In this document: positions 25,682 to 35,490 of the stretch, piece after piece
Layout: the number at the start of each line of letters is the position of its first letter
Position numbering within the stretch: the first letter of the stretch is position 1
Assembly: GCF_000145275.1 (NCBI RefSeq)
Contig: NC_014393.1
Coordinates: forward strand, 4,278,001 to 4,342,000
Reading direction: 5' to 3'
Source: Clostridium cellulovorans 743B
Lineage (GTDB): Bacteria; Bacillota; Clostridia; Clostridiales; Clostridiaceae
Length of the DNA: 64,000 nucleotides
Notes under the pieces: model-generated
What the model was told of the DNA's origin: nothing
Databases searched by the model: none
What the model saw: only the letters and a program-made list of their open reading frames with translations
Program-made: the position numbers and the translations under genes

Positions 25682-27385
25682 CTAGTAATTTAATGCTAAT
25701 AATACAGTTGCAGTACTGTTGGCAGTTGTTGTCATCAACGCTACACCAAATGCATCTTTGATATCTGTAACCTTCTCTGCTTTTCCAGCGTTTGTTATGC
25801 TGTTTCCTACCAAATCTTGTCCCACAAGCGATGAAGTAGTTGTTACTTTTGCAAAACCTTTTCTTTGAACTACAACCTTCTCACCTGTTACAGCTGAATT
25901 AAGTGCAATTCCTACGACTGTTTTGTAATGTGTTGTTGTAGGTGCAGTTTGGATTTTATATCCACTTAGATCCGCGTAAACAACTACATCACCTTTAGTT
26001 ATAGAACTATAGGCAATATAGTTTGCTGAATAATGTCCACATTCGAGCCTATACTCAGTTGCAAGTGTCTCATTGAAATTATAAAACACTGTATCAATCT
26101 CATTACCTTGTCCAATGACCCTCCCCCACCACTTAGTGGTTGTAGTATTGTTTAAAACTAAATAATCTCCGTCAATGCCTTTGAACTTACAATGGTTAAT
26201 CTCAACAGTATCATTTTGAGTACTGTTGTAAGAAACTAACCTAGCGCCAAAATTTCCACCTTCACTATAACAAGTTTCAAGTTTTAAGTAACATGATTTC
26301 TCCTGTAAATCTCTGCTGTGCCATATCAATCCAGCGAGTTGTTTACCTGTATATGTGTAAGCGTGAAAATTACAATTAATAAATCTTATATCTTGACCTC
26401 CATATTCTCCGATACCTACTGCATAGCCAAAATCAGTTGATGAAGTGTTCCCCAAGTGCCAAAATTGACAATCCTCAAAAGTAATATTTATGTCAGAATT
26501 TTTATTAAAGTCGAGATGAACACAATAATTACCATCCTTAATTTTAAAGCATATCCCTTTTATTTTGCAATGTATTGCAAAATCTGCTAATGGCGCACTG
26601 TGAATAGGAATTCCTACAGGGGCAGGGTTTGTTCTTAATATGTCATATAACATGTTGTTGTTAGCAGGACATGAATAGCTTATTGTCGTTGTATCTGTTC
26701 TCCAATCTTTTAAGGCTTCAATGTCAACATAATCCTTTAGGGTTATATTAATGTCCTCTTCGTATAGTCCGGGAAAAACATATATCACATATCTTTTATT
26801 TACCCCATTATCCGATATACTTTCAACTGCCGTTTTTAAATTTGGGTAAACGGGATGATTATTTATCTCTTCAGTTATTGTTTTATGTACATAAATAATA
26901 TTTCTCTCCAATGCTTTAAGGGACAAAATATCCCCACCTTGAATAGCTTGTAGTAAATTTTCATAAGTTATATTTGCATTATCATTTGCAATTCCTAATT
27001 CCTCTATAACAGTGGCTGTATTACTACTAATTTCTTGATTCTGCAACACACTACCATTTATGTTTAAAGATAATTGAAAAGTAGTTTCTTGTTTTGAGGC
27101 GTTTGTTATAACTAATTCAAACTTAGCTACGCCAGCGGCACGTGTACAATCTCTTGGTAACACCACTGTAACGATATTATCGATAAATGAAATATTGTCT
27201 CCGCTTACTATTGCTATAGTATTATCAGGTTTAATCCAATTTAACATCAAAGTGTTACCAACTAGATTATGAGGTACTCCATTTTCTGTTAGTGTGAGTT
27301 TTAAAGTAAGATCATCATTCTGAACACACTCTCTATAATCATAATTTTGTGAGTAACTATCTACTTTTATATTGATTGTTCGCAT
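25682..27385 (-). CDS. Tail spike / baseplate upper protein (BppU-N plus beta-helix)
   Basis: Residues 1 to about 125 match the BppU N-terminal domain (DUF2479) that attaches receptor-binding proteins to the baseplate of Gram-positive phages. The middle (about 165-370) is a beta-helix with repeated FEDCQF and FINCNF turns. The C-terminal 100 residues form a Thr/Val-rich module (VVGIALNSAVTGEKVVVQRKG) seen on many phage spikes. It probably binds the host surface. The next gene downstream encodes a short secreted relative of the beta-helix part. Confidence 0.78.
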   Translation of the reverse strand: MRTINIKVDSYSQNYDYRECVQNDDLTLKLTLTENGVPHNLVGNTLMLNWIKPDNTIAIVSGDNISFIDNIVTVVLPRDCTRAAGVAKFELVITNASKQETTFQLSLNINGSVLQNQEISSNTATVIEELGIANDNANITYENLLQAIQGGDILSLKALERNIIYVHKTITEEINNHPVYPNLKTAVESISDNGVNKRYVIYVFPGLYEEDINITLKDYVDIEALKDWRTDTTTISYSCPANNNMLYDILRTNPAPVGIPIHSAPLADFAIHCKIKGICFKIKDGNYCVHLDFNKNSDINITFEDCQFWHLGNTSSTDFGYAVGIGEYGGQDIRFINCNFHAYTYTGKQLAGLIWHSRDLQEKSCYLKLETCYSEGGNFGARLVSYNSTQNDTVEINHCKFKGIDGDYLVLNNTTTTKWWGRVIGQGNEIDTVFYNFNETLATEYRLECGHYSANYIAYSSITKGDVVVYADLSGYKIQTAPTTTHYKTVVGIALNSAVTGEKVVVQRKGFAKVTTTSSLVGQDLVGNSITNAGKAEKVTDIKDAFGVALMTTTANSTATVLLALNY

Positions 27386-27389
27386 TTGC

Positions 27390-29825
27390 TCACCTCTTAA
27401 AATCTTTCAAATAATTATCTTCTGTTTTCTCTTCAAAGTTTTTTCTCATGCCTTCTATTTTGTACTTAAATTTTATTACTTGATTTGATTCAATGATAAA
27501 ATAACCAGGATAAGTATTCGCAATCCATAGATCGCCTTTTCCTAGTTTTGAAAGCCAAACATTATATTCTGTTTCTGTATTGATACATTCTCTAATAAAA
27601 TCAGATATTTTTATTATGCACTTATAACTGTTAGTTTCTTCATAATATTTAGTTTCGTGAATTTCATTTACTGGTGTTTTAGTGAGTAGTGAGTTGATGT
27701 CTTCATTAGCATAAAAGGGAACCTTGCCATAGTTTTCAGTTCTTTGAATACAATTCTTATTACCAAGTACTGATAAGTTTTGAATTTCTAGTGTCTTAGT
27801 TGTCATATCTACAGAAAACACAACTGACTGACCTATTCTAGAGCCATATAGTCGGTCACATTCTAAGTTTAATGTATTTAAATTTGATCCTCTAAAAGAT
27901 TGTGCTGTAATTGTATTTCCATATAAATAATCTACATCTACATCACCGTATAACTTTATTTCTTCTACAGAATCACCAAATACATTATATTTATCAAATC
28001 TCATATATGGTTGCAGTCCATTGCTTGGTGTTTGATAACCTATTTGTATCGCTCCACCAACATCATTCCAGATACCTAAGCTTGGTTTATTTGGAGTGCT
28101 AGCATTACTCAAAGAACCTATACTTCCTACGTAGTCACCATTCAATGCCCAATTATACATTTTTAATTGATTATTAGACATTTCCATAGCTATTTTGCCA
28201 TTGTTATAATATTTTGCTCCACCGGCACCGCTTAAATCTATTTTAAAGCTACCATCAGCATTTTGTATTACTATAGTTGATAATATTCCAGCCTTAATTA
28301 AAGTTGCATTTAAAGTTCCAGCTTTAATTAAATCAGCATTTAAAGTTCCAGCTTTAATTAAATCAGCATTTAAAGTTCCAGCTTTAATCAAATCTGCATT
28401 TAATGTTCCAGCCTTTATCAAATCTGCATTTAAAGTTCCAGCTTTAATTAAATCAGCATTTAAAATTCCAGTGCTTATCAAGCTTGCATTAATAACTCCA
28501 TCTAAAGTAAAACCATATTTATATGTTCCATAGTAGCCTGTAGAAGAAAATCCTATTCCTTGTTTATTTAATCTTGTTACCACTGTTGCAGTATTTATAT
28601 CTTTAGTATCCATAACAAGTATCTCATTGTCTCTTACGACAACATAACTATCTTTCATACCACTTTTGATTATGCTATCAATATATTGTGCTATAGAGTT
28701 GTTTCCACTGCCTTCGTATTGTTTTCTTAGATCACTAATTATGTCATTCATATTCATACTTTGAATTTGCACTGCATTACTAAGTGTTAATTCTTTAGTT
28801 TTTTGTGCCAATACATCGTATTTTTTAACTACTGCCCTAACCTTTATATCAGTGTCAAGCTTTGATATATAAACTCTAAGGGTATCACCTAAAAAAACTC
28901 TTTCAGCTATGGCATAATTTTTATATTCTTCTGTTTTTTCAAGCTGAACAAAGTTAACATCGTAAGTAGCCTTTATTTTATCAATGTCATTTTCGCTATA
29001 TTCAAGAGTGATCCTTCTATCTAATTCAGCTTTTGCTAAAGCTTCTGTTGCATAACCTTCTGTGTCGCTATCGCTCTTGACCTTAACATCTTGATATTCA
29101 ATAGTTTTTGTATAAACCCGTGCATAATTATTAATCAAAGGACTATCTACCCAGTTTCCTTTGATTCCGTTAAATCCTTTCCCTCTTGCTCTTGTAACAA
29201 GGCTATCAATATTAGATGTTCCATTGAATCCTATTAGGTTCTTACCTTCTCTAATAGTCACACCTCTATCAATACCGATTGTTTGATTTATAGTAACGTT
29301 GTACGCCCTTCTGAGGACTTCTCCACCCCATACTTTAAGAAAACTATTATCACTATCTTGCAATGCTTTATATAGGCTCATATCCTCATAATAAGCTGTT
29401 GCTGTTGTAGTTATATCTGAGGCAAATGTTATTTCTTTTATGCCTGTAGAACCAGTTAGTAAATGACTTAATGCCGCTTGCCCATTTGCATCCATTGGTC
29501 TAACATCGCTAAGATAAAGATTAAGTGTTTCGGCTATAGTTATTTGCCTAGCAACAACATCAATATACCTAGTACCTTTAGTAACTTTAGATATACGAAA
29601 AACTTCATCACCATAGTCCATTTTTACCTTCAGTATATTTTCTTCTTCAAGATACTGCTGCACATCAAGAAGAAAAGTAGCATCTAGAGTATAGCCACCA
29701 GTATTTAAGTTTTCTTCTGTTTCACATTTAGTACAGTAATTATCTAGAGTTGTTCCGTTACTAGTTAGTACTTTACTTTTAAGGGCAGTAGAAGGGAAAT
29801 AAGCTATTTTAATTTCTTTTTTCAT
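27390..29825 (-). CDS. Tail-tip protein (Tal/endopeptidase-tail type) with decapeptide repeats
   Basis: This 811-residue protein begins with a Tal-like N-terminal half (VRPMDANGQAALSHLLTGST, then a long domain that in relatives forms the gp27-like tail-tip hub). Residues about 445-515 contain the tandem decapeptide GTLNADLIKA, whose beta-strand pattern fits a stem or linker. The C-terminal part is variable and may bind host polysaccharide. It is preceded by the distal tail gene and followed by the spike gene, the usual order Dit-Tal-BppU. Confidence 0.8.
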   Translation of the reverse strand: MKKEIKIAYFPSTALKSKVLTSNGTTLDNYCTKCETEENLNTGGYTLDATFLLDVQQYLEEENILKVKMDYGDEVFRISKVTKGTRYIDVVARQITIAETLNLYLSDVRPMDANGQAALSHLLTGSTGIKEITFASDITTTATAYYEDMSLYKALQDSDNSFLKVWGGEVLRRAYNVTINQTIGIDRGVTIREGKNLIGFNGTSNIDSLVTRARGKGFNGIKGNWVDSPLINNYARVYTKTIEYQDVKVKSDSDTEGYATEALAKAELDRRITLEYSENDIDKIKATYDVNFVQLEKTEEYKNYAIAERVFLGDTLRVYISKLDTDIKVRAVVKKYDVLAQKTKELTLSNAVQIQSMNMNDIISDLRKQYEGSGNNSIAQYIDSIIKSGMKDSYVVVRDNEILVMDTKDINTATVVTRLNKQGIGFSSTGYYGTYKYGFTLDGVINASLISTGILNADLIKAGTLNADLIKAGTLNADLIKAGTLNADLIKAGTLNADLIKAGTLNATLIKAGILSTIVIQNADGSFKIDLSGAGGAKYYNNGKIAMEMSNNQLKMYNWALNGDYVGSIGSLSNASTPNKPSLGIWNDVGGAIQIGYQTPSNGLQPYMRFDKYNVFGDSVEEIKLYGDVDVDYLYGNTITAQSFRGSNLNTLNLECDRLYGSRIGQSVVFSVDMTTKTLEIQNLSVLGNKNCIQRTENYGKVPFYANEDINSLLTKTPVNEIHETKYYEETNSYKCIIKISDFIRECINTETEYNVWLSKLGKGDLWIANTYPGYFIIESNQVIKFKYKIEGMRKNFEEKTEDNYLKDFKR
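28285..28500 (-). repeat. 30-bp repeats encoding GTLNADLIKA units
   Basis: About six to seven tandem 30-bp units (plus-strand core TTCCAGCTTTAATTAAATCA) lie inside the tail-tip gene. Some neighbours are identical at the DNA level and others carry synonymous changes, indicating recent expansion of an older array. Confidence 0.8.
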
Positions 29826-29834
29826 GCTGTCCTC

Positions 29835-30542
29835 CTACTTATATTTAGTGGCATATTCCACTATTATTTTTGTTATTGAGCCTGTGTAATTTATAGTATT
29901 TTGACCATAACCAAACAAAGGAAAATCCCCTAAAACATCATTATCCTTAGAAGTTCCGTTTTGATTTCTAACTTGCATCAATTTACTATCAATTTCAACA
30001 TAACTAGAAATACTATTTATTTGCATTGTATCGCCATTTACAGTTAGTTGAACATTTCCATTACCATAAACCTTAAACAAAGGTTCTGCTTCTGCATTTC
30101 CCTTATAATTAAATTTAAAACCACTTGAAGTAATGGCATATATTGTAGGTTGCAAATCACTTCTAAAAGGCTCACACACAAAGTCAATATTAAACCCTCC
30201 AATGGTTCTAAACTCCTTGCTTAAGTCTCCAAAAATTATCTTTTTAACTATAAAACATTTGTCTTTTCTTCCAACTACAAGTCTATTATCATTTATTTCA
30301 GTTAACCATTTATAAACTTCATCAAAATCTATTTCTATCTGATCTGATAGAATTGTGAAGTTGAAAGAAATTTTTCTATCTGAGTACGTCCCCTTGTTAA
30401 CATACAAACTTCCGTTTCTACCTTCAACTTTCATCTCTTCATATTCCTCGTTAGCAATAGGAATAGAAGGATACTCTTCTAAGAATAAATTCATTCCTAA
30501 GCTAGTTCTATTATTAAAATAAATTTCTCCTTCTTTTATCAT
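29835..30542 (-). CDS. Distal tail protein (Dit-like)
   Basis: This 235-residue protein sits between the tape measure and tail-tip genes, the position of Dit. Motifs fit the Siphovirus Dit family: the ENRTSLGM-like opening (YFNNRTSLGMNLFLEEYPSI), GRNGSLYVNKGTYSDRKI and a C-terminal galectin-like module (YGNGNVQLTVNGDTM). Dit forms the ring joining tail tube to tail tip. Confidence 0.8.
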   Translation of the reverse strand: MIKEGEIYFNNRTSLGMNLFLEEYPSIPIANEEYEEMKVEGRNGSLYVNKGTYSDRKISFNFTILSDQIEIDFDEVYKWLTEINDNRLVVGRKDKCFIVKKIIFGDLSKEFRTIGGFNIDFVCEPFRSDLQPTIYAITSSGFKFNYKGNAEAEPLFKVYGNGNVQLTVNGDTMQINSISSYVEIDSKLMQVRNQNGTSKDNDVLGDFPLFGYGQNTINYTGSITKIIVEYATKYK

Positions 30543-30547
30543 CCTTA

Positions 30548-33382
30548 TTACCTTCCTAAATTGTAGTTATCAAATTCATTTTGAAAAGGAGCTACAGCTT
30601 TAGCTACTTCTCTACCTTCGATATCTACATGAATATGGTTTTCTATTATTTTATTTTCGCCTTTAAGGGCATCACTAGAAACACTATCTTTTGATACAAT
30701 AGTGTTATTTGCTACTATATTAGCTGTTGTTTTAGCTGTTTCTAAATTTACAGCAGTTTGCATTTTTGATGTTATGCCATCTATACTAGAACCTATATCT
30801 TTTTCTAAATTAGGTCTTTCTACATCGATACCAACACCTATGCCTTTGACTATATTAATACCTACTAAATCTCTCATAACTCTCGAAGGGGAATTGATAT
30901 CTAATGCATCTGTAAAACCAGATAAAACACCATCTACAAATTCGCCTATTTTGTCAAATAACCAATCTTTTGCACCCATTATGCCGTCATAAATTCCATA
31001 AACTATATTTTCTCCTACCTCAACCAAGCGGTCCGGTAAAGCTTTGAACCAATCAATTATGTTATTAATCAAATCTCCAACATATTGTTCAGCCTTAAGA
31101 TTCATGTCTATGCACCAATTTACAAAGTCATTAACTGTATTAGTCAACCACTCCCAAATTCGACCAGGCAAAGAAGTAAACCAATTTACTATGTCATTAA
31201 TTAAGTTACCCATATATTCTTCAGCTTTGAGATTCATGTCAGTGCACCAGGTAACAAAATCATTAATTGTATTGGTTAGCCATTCCCATATTCGATCTGG
31301 CAAGGTTTTGAACCAGTTAATTATTTCATCAATTATTTTTGGAATTTCTGTTGTAACCCAATTATAAGTATCTTGACCAAACTTTAATAGTTTTCCTAAC
31401 GTAAAACCTATGAGATACCCTATTTTTTCTGGCAAAGATTCAAACCAATCTATTATTCCATTCAGTGTATCAATAACAAAATTAACAAACTGATCATTAA
31501 CATCTTTTGCCCATTTCAATAATCTAACTATTACATCTTTCAACCAAGTTTCAATTTTGCCAGGTAATGATTTAAACCACTCTGGTATGCTTTCGAACCA
31601 CTCAACAACATCATCAATCCATTTAGGTATTGTTTCTGTAAAGAATTTAACTATCCCATTCCACACATCTTTAAAAAATGTTGAAACTTTTTCCCAGATA
31701 GCCGTTACAGCATTTCTAAAATCTTCATTTGTATTCCACAGAACAACCAAGGCGACTATTAACCCAGCTATCAAAGAAACTATTAGAATTATAGGGTTAG
31801 CCATCATTGTTACATTTAATTCACCTTCCGCAACAGTAGCAGCATTAATAGCGATCTTGACACCCTTAAAGGCATCAACCAACTCCATTATCGCCCCCGC
31901 AACCTTCATTGTACCTAATGCAGTACCTATTCCAGCTATACTTGCTGCAATTATATCTGCATTGTCTAAAATCCATGCCAAACCATCTAGAATTGATGGT
32001 AAATTATTTGCAATAAAATCGGCAACTTTTTCGATAACTTTACTTATACTTTCAGACAAGGTTTTAAGGCTTGCTTTCATTTCTTCACTTGAAAAAGATT
32101 CTTTAAGTTTGTTTGCCATATCATTAAGCGCAGGCAATGCTTTTTCTGAAATTGGTAATAATACATTTGTTTCTAGTTGCCTTTTAAGTCCTTGCAAAGC
32201 CTCACCAAAACTGTTGTATTTAATATTGTTTAGTTGCTGAGCACTATCCAATGTCATATTAAAAGTATCTGTCATTGTGCCTAGTGATGTTACGACCTCT
32301 GGACCTAAGTCTTCCCACATCGTACCCAGTAAGTCAACTCCAGCAGTATTTTTAGCTAATGGATCCTGTACCGAATTTAATGCCTGTAAAGTTTGATAGA
32401 AAGCTTCTCTTGCAGATTCTCCACCAGAAGCAAATTTCTTAGCCATTTCATCAGCGTTAAGACCAATTAGATTAAATCCATCGATAGTTGTTTTTGAACC
32501 ATCTACAACTCTTATACTTAATTCTTTTATAGCATCGCCAACTTTGTCTAAGTTAAATGCTCCTGAAGCTGTTCCGTCATAAAATACCTTAAACATATCT
32601 TCAGCACTAAGTCCAAGCTTTTTAAACTGCACAGAGTATTCGTTTATTGTATCTATAAATTCACCAGAAAAGTCTAGTCCTTGTTGTTGACCTTGTGTCA
32701 TTAAATTAAAGGCCTGTTCAGCGCTTATTCCAAAGTTGTCCATAAGTGCTTTGGCTGCTCTTGCGGATTCATTAACTTCAACACCAAAAGTATCTCTGAA
32801 ACCAATAGCTAGTTCAGTAATTTTCTTTAATTCATCACCAGACAAACTTAGATTTTTAGATACTTCACTTACCGCATTTGCTACATCTTCAAAGCTCTCG
32901 CCAAGATTATCAGCATAAACACCTTTGACTACTTCTGATAAATTTTTCATTTCTTCCGCGCTTGCTCCTGTACTTGCTTGTAATTGGTTCATAGCGCTTG
33001 AATAATCATTGCCTAACTTAACAGTGTAGCCAGATAACCCTAGCACGGCAGCACCAGCAGCAGTAGCGGCACCAGCAAGACCTATCATGCCAACATTAGA
33101 AATCGACTTTAATGCACCAACTTTCTCAGTTTTTTCTGAAAGATCTTGAACTTTTTTAATAGCCTTATCCGTGTTAGAAGTTACTTCGTTCATTGCCTTT
33201 GAATAGTTCTTATCTAATTTATTAGCCGATTCTGACAAATCTGATACTGCAACTTCTGCATCACTAAAGGCATCGGAAAAGCTTTTTAGTCCTGTCTTTG
33301 CTGTGCTACTAAGTTTTTTTACTCCATACTCTAAACCTTTATTATCTAATTGTGTTTCGATTATTATTCTGCCGTCACTCAA
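30548..33382 (-). CDS. Tail tape measure protein
   Basis: At 944 residues it is the longest phage protein in the window. It has an Ala/Ser/Lys-rich helical N-terminal half with the TP901-type tape-measure core (GNDYSSAMNQLQASTGASAE), hydrophobic helices near 485-555 and a region of ~50-residue Trp-rich tandem repeats (residues about 680-790, WLTNTINDFVTWC, WLTNTVNDFVNWC). Tape measure length sets tail length; by the usual 0.15 nm per residue this would suggest a tail near 140 nm. A terminator precedes the gene. Confidence 0.92.
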   Translation of the reverse strand: MSDGRIIIETQLDNKGLEYGVKKLSSTAKTGLKSFSDAFSDAEVAVSDLSESANKLDKNYSKAMNEVTSNTDKAIKKVQDLSEKTEKVGALKSISNVGMIGLAGAATAAGAAVLGLSGYTVKLGNDYSSAMNQLQASTGASAEEMKNLSEVVKGVYADNLGESFEDVANAVSEVSKNLSLSGDELKKITELAIGFRDTFGVEVNESARAAKALMDNFGISAEQAFNLMTQGQQQGLDFSGEFIDTINEYSVQFKKLGLSAEDMFKVFYDGTASGAFNLDKVGDAIKELSIRVVDGSKTTIDGFNLIGLNADEMAKKFASGGESAREAFYQTLQALNSVQDPLAKNTAGVDLLGTMWEDLGPEVVTSLGTMTDTFNMTLDSAQQLNNIKYNSFGEALQGLKRQLETNVLLPISEKALPALNDMANKLKESFSSEEMKASLKTLSESISKVIEKVADFIANNLPSILDGLAWILDNADIIAASIAGIGTALGTMKVAGAIMELVDAFKGVKIAINAATVAEGELNVTMMANPIILIVSLIAGLIVALVVLWNTNEDFRNAVTAIWEKVSTFFKDVWNGIVKFFTETIPKWIDDVVEWFESIPEWFKSLPGKIETWLKDVIVRLLKWAKDVNDQFVNFVIDTLNGIIDWFESLPEKIGYLIGFTLGKLLKFGQDTYNWVTTEIPKIIDEIINWFKTLPDRIWEWLTNTINDFVTWCTDMNLKAEEYMGNLINDIVNWFTSLPGRIWEWLTNTVNDFVNWCIDMNLKAEQYVGDLINNIIDWFKALPDRLVEVGENIVYGIYDGIMGAKDWLFDKIGEFVDGVLSGFTDALDINSPSRVMRDLVGINIVKGIGVGIDVERPNLEKDIGSSIDGITSKMQTAVNLETAKTTANIVANNTIVSKDSVSSDALKGENKIIENHIHVDIEGREVAKAVAPFQNEFDNYNLGR

Positions 33383-33409
33383 TGCTCACCACCTCAATTT
33401 TAAACAAAT

Positions 33410-33441
33410 AAAAAGCACCTAGTTTTACCTAAGTGCTTTTT
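33410..33441 (-). terminator. Hairpin between Gp15-like gene and tape measure
   Basis: AAAAAGCACCTAG and CTAAGTGCTTTTT pair across 6 bases with a T tract on both strands. It lies inside the late operon and so probably gives partial termination that lowers tape-measure and downstream expression. Confidence 0.65.
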
Positions 33442-33444
33442 ATT

Positions 33445-34044
33445 TTATAATACATTATCTACGTTTTTACTATTGCTTAAAGCTTCTCGTATTGCATCTA
33501 ACTTCTCTTTTTCGTCTTTAGTTAATACACTTGGTATCTTGTACATTTCCTTCAATTTTTTATAGTGCTCTCTTTGAGCCTTATCTTTAATTTTAGAAAT
33601 ATCTATAGCACGATAACCCATGATTTTAACTATCTCATTATCTTCTTTTAAACTTTTAAACATTGCTTTAAACTTCCACCAATGAAGAAACTCAATATCT
33701 TGAAGGTCAACTCCATACTGATCTAAAAATGCTGAATAAATATATTCTGCATCATAATCATATGAATATATATTTACTGCCTTTAAATTACCTTTTGCCT
33801 TTAAAGAATCCTCTTCCTTCCCACATTTATAAAACCATAAAATTTCATCTATGGCCTTTTCAACATTGCATGGAATTTTAGAATAGTATAAATCAAGAGC
33901 TTGAACAATTTTAGATTTATCATCTAGGTCTCTGTCTTGCATCATAATTTCAAAAAGAATAGAAGTACGGAAATCTGAATTGATTTCATATTCAACGCCA
34001 TCTATTCTAACTTTTGCAGGCAATAAATCTATCAAGATATTCAT
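33445..34044 (-). CDS. Gp15-family tail assembly protein
   Basis: This 199-residue protein fits the bacteriophage Gp15 family: INSDFRTSILFEIMMQD and LHWWKFKAMFKSL are characteristic. It overlaps the preceding gene by 1 bp and precedes the tape measure gene, the position of tail assembly chaperones. No slippery site joining it to the upstream gene was seen, so it seems to be translated separately. Confidence 0.75.
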   Translation of the reverse strand: MNILIDLLPAKVRIDGVEYEINSDFRTSILFEIMMQDRDLDDKSKIVQALDLYYSKIPCNVEKAIDEILWFYKCGKEEDSLKAKGNLKAVNIYSYDYDAEYIYSAFLDQYGVDLQDIEFLHWWKFKAMFKSLKEDNEIVKIMGYRAIDISKIKDKAQREHYKKLKEMYKIPSVLTKDEKEKLDAIREALSNSKNVDNVL

Positions 34045-34385
34045 TATTTATTTCGCCTTTGTGCCCTATTAGGAGAATATTTATTGGCAATGTTGTCTAG
34101 TTCTTTCTTTTGCTCATTAACCTGCACTACAAGTTCCTCAAAAGCCTTGATACAAACTAGTAAATTTACTTTATCTCCAAATATCTTCTTATCTGTACCT
34201 TCTCCAAATAAAGTATTAAATACATTAAATATAGCATTGCATTGTTTTCTAATGCTATCAGCCATACCTAAGTTTTTAACTTCTGCTGCTATGTTCTCAA
34301 TTTTCTTCAAAGCATTTTCATACTTTTCAGCTACATCAACATCAAATATATCTAAATCAATCAACTCAACATTGTTTATTTTCAT
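34044..34385 (-). CDS. Tail assembly chaperone-like protein
   Basis: This 113-residue acidic, helical protein lies between tail tube and Gp15-like genes and ends with a basic NRAQRRNK tail seen in tail-chaperone-type phage proteins (DUF6673-like). The ATG at 34385 is chosen because AGGGAGGA lies 8 bases upstream; the reading from 34415 would overlap the tail tube stop region. Confidence 0.65.
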   Translation of the reverse strand: MKINNVELIDLDIFDVDVAEKYENALKKIENIAAEVKNLGMADSIRKQCNAIFNVFNTLFGEGTDKKIFGDKVNLLVCIKAFEELVVQVNEQKKELDNIANKYSPNRAQRRNK

Positions 34386-34399
34386 AACTTCATTCCTCC

Positions 34400-35056
34400 C
34401 TAAGAAATAGTCCATGAACTGCCAAGCGTAGCAGTTTTAGTTGTTGTTCCATCTTTAAATGTAAAGCTAACAGTATCACTAGGTAGACCAACAAATTTAT
34501 CATCAGTATCATTAAAAGTAACTCCAGCAATAGAAATAGCAGAAACTGTTCCTGTATTTGTATAAGGCACTTCAATAGTTTTGTCAGTAAACCCTGCTGT
34601 GAATGTCTTAGTAGTTGTATCAAAAGTTCCTTCTACAGGGTCACCTTTTCCAAGAAACGAACCAGACATTCCAAGTTCTCCGTCATTGTCATCTATAGAA
34701 TCTACTTGAACAGCTATATTAAACTTTCTTGCTCTGAAAGTGTTAGCGGCTGTTCCTGGTCTATCCAAGTCAACAATAACATACTCGGTTTCTGTATCAG
34801 TACCTAATTTAAGCATTTCACCAATACCACGAATATAAGCAATAGCCACTTCACTATTTATCTGATCTGCATTAAACGAACTTGTCCACTCATACCCAGT
34901 AATTGATTGGGTAGCACTTGCTTCGTGTATGTACCTTTTTGAAGTTACTTGTGCTCCTGGAGATTCATTAAGTTCTGTAAAACCTACTCCAAGAAACTCA
35001 AAATCATTATTAACTTTTAAATAATTAGCTTGCGTTTTTCTCTTGCGTATAGCCAA
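34400..35056 (-). CDS. Major tail tube protein
   Basis: This 218-residue protein lies between tail-terminator and chaperone genes. The N-terminal ~150 residues have tail-tube features (FNADQINSEVAIAYIRGIGEM, the GSFLGKGDPVEGTFD loop). The last ~65 residues form an Ig-like surface domain (IEVPYTNTGTVSAISIAG), as common on phage tail tubes. Confidence 0.82.
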   Translation of the reverse strand: MAIRKRKTQANYLKVNNDFEFLGVGFTELNESPGAQVTSKRYIHEASATQSITGYEWTSSFNADQINSEVAIAYIRGIGEMLKLGTDTETEYVIVDLDRPGTAANTFRARKFNIAVQVDSIDDNDGELGMSGSFLGKGDPVEGTFDTTTKTFTAGFTDKTIEVPYTNTGTVSAISIAGVTFNDTDDKFVGLPSDTVSFTFKDGTTTKTATLGSSWTIS

Positions 35057-35061
35057 TTAAA

Positions 35062-35490
35062 TCACTTCCTTTTCATGTATTTTAATCTTAGATCTATTTG
35101 ATATCTTGCAGTATCTTCACTTACTTGTACTGCATACCCATTAGTTAAAACCTTAATTTCTGTAGCTTCAAATTTATTTGCCAATAAAGGTAAGTTTTCA
35201 TTATCATTTTGTTCCTCTACCCAATTAGCAAAATCTTCATAAAACTTACTATTAGCTATATTCTGTAATACATCAGCACTATAACTCTCCCTACTGCAGA
35301 ACGTAAACTGAAGTTGTCTTAAGCTGTCACCATTTATGTATTGTTTCAAAACTTGTTCTGTAGGTATTTCCTCAATGGAATACATAACTGATTCGCCATC
35401 TAGGTAATTTACATTAATTCTAATGCCACCCTCAAACTCTTCGAGATAAGGGCAAGTCTTTATAAAATCCTTTATTGCTTCAATAATCAT
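35062..35490 (-). CDS. Tail terminator / completion protein
   Basis: This 142-residue protein has LEEFEGGIRINVNYLDGE and a late QVSEDTARYQIDLRLKYMK strand block, both typical of the minor capsid/tail-completion family found between minor capsid protein 2 and tail tube in Lactobacillales and Clostridium phages. It overlaps the next gene upstream by 4 bp. Confidence 0.7.
   Translation of the reverse strand: MIIEAIKDFIKTCPYLEEFEGGIRINVNYLDGESVMYSIEEIPTEQVLKQYINGDSLRQLQFTFCSRESYSADVLQNIANSKFYEDFANWVEEQNDNENLPLLANKFEATEIKVLTNGYAVQVSEDTARYQIDLRLKYMKRK

Noticed and set aside
30702..32240. Several plus-strand frames opposite the tape measure gene
   Set aside because: They are shadows of a long, well-supported minus-strand gene and have no domain content or sites.
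34044..34400. Programmed frameshift between tail chaperone-like and Gp15-like genes
   Set aside because: The two genes overlap by one base, but I see no slippery heptamer before the stop; normal coupling explains the layout.
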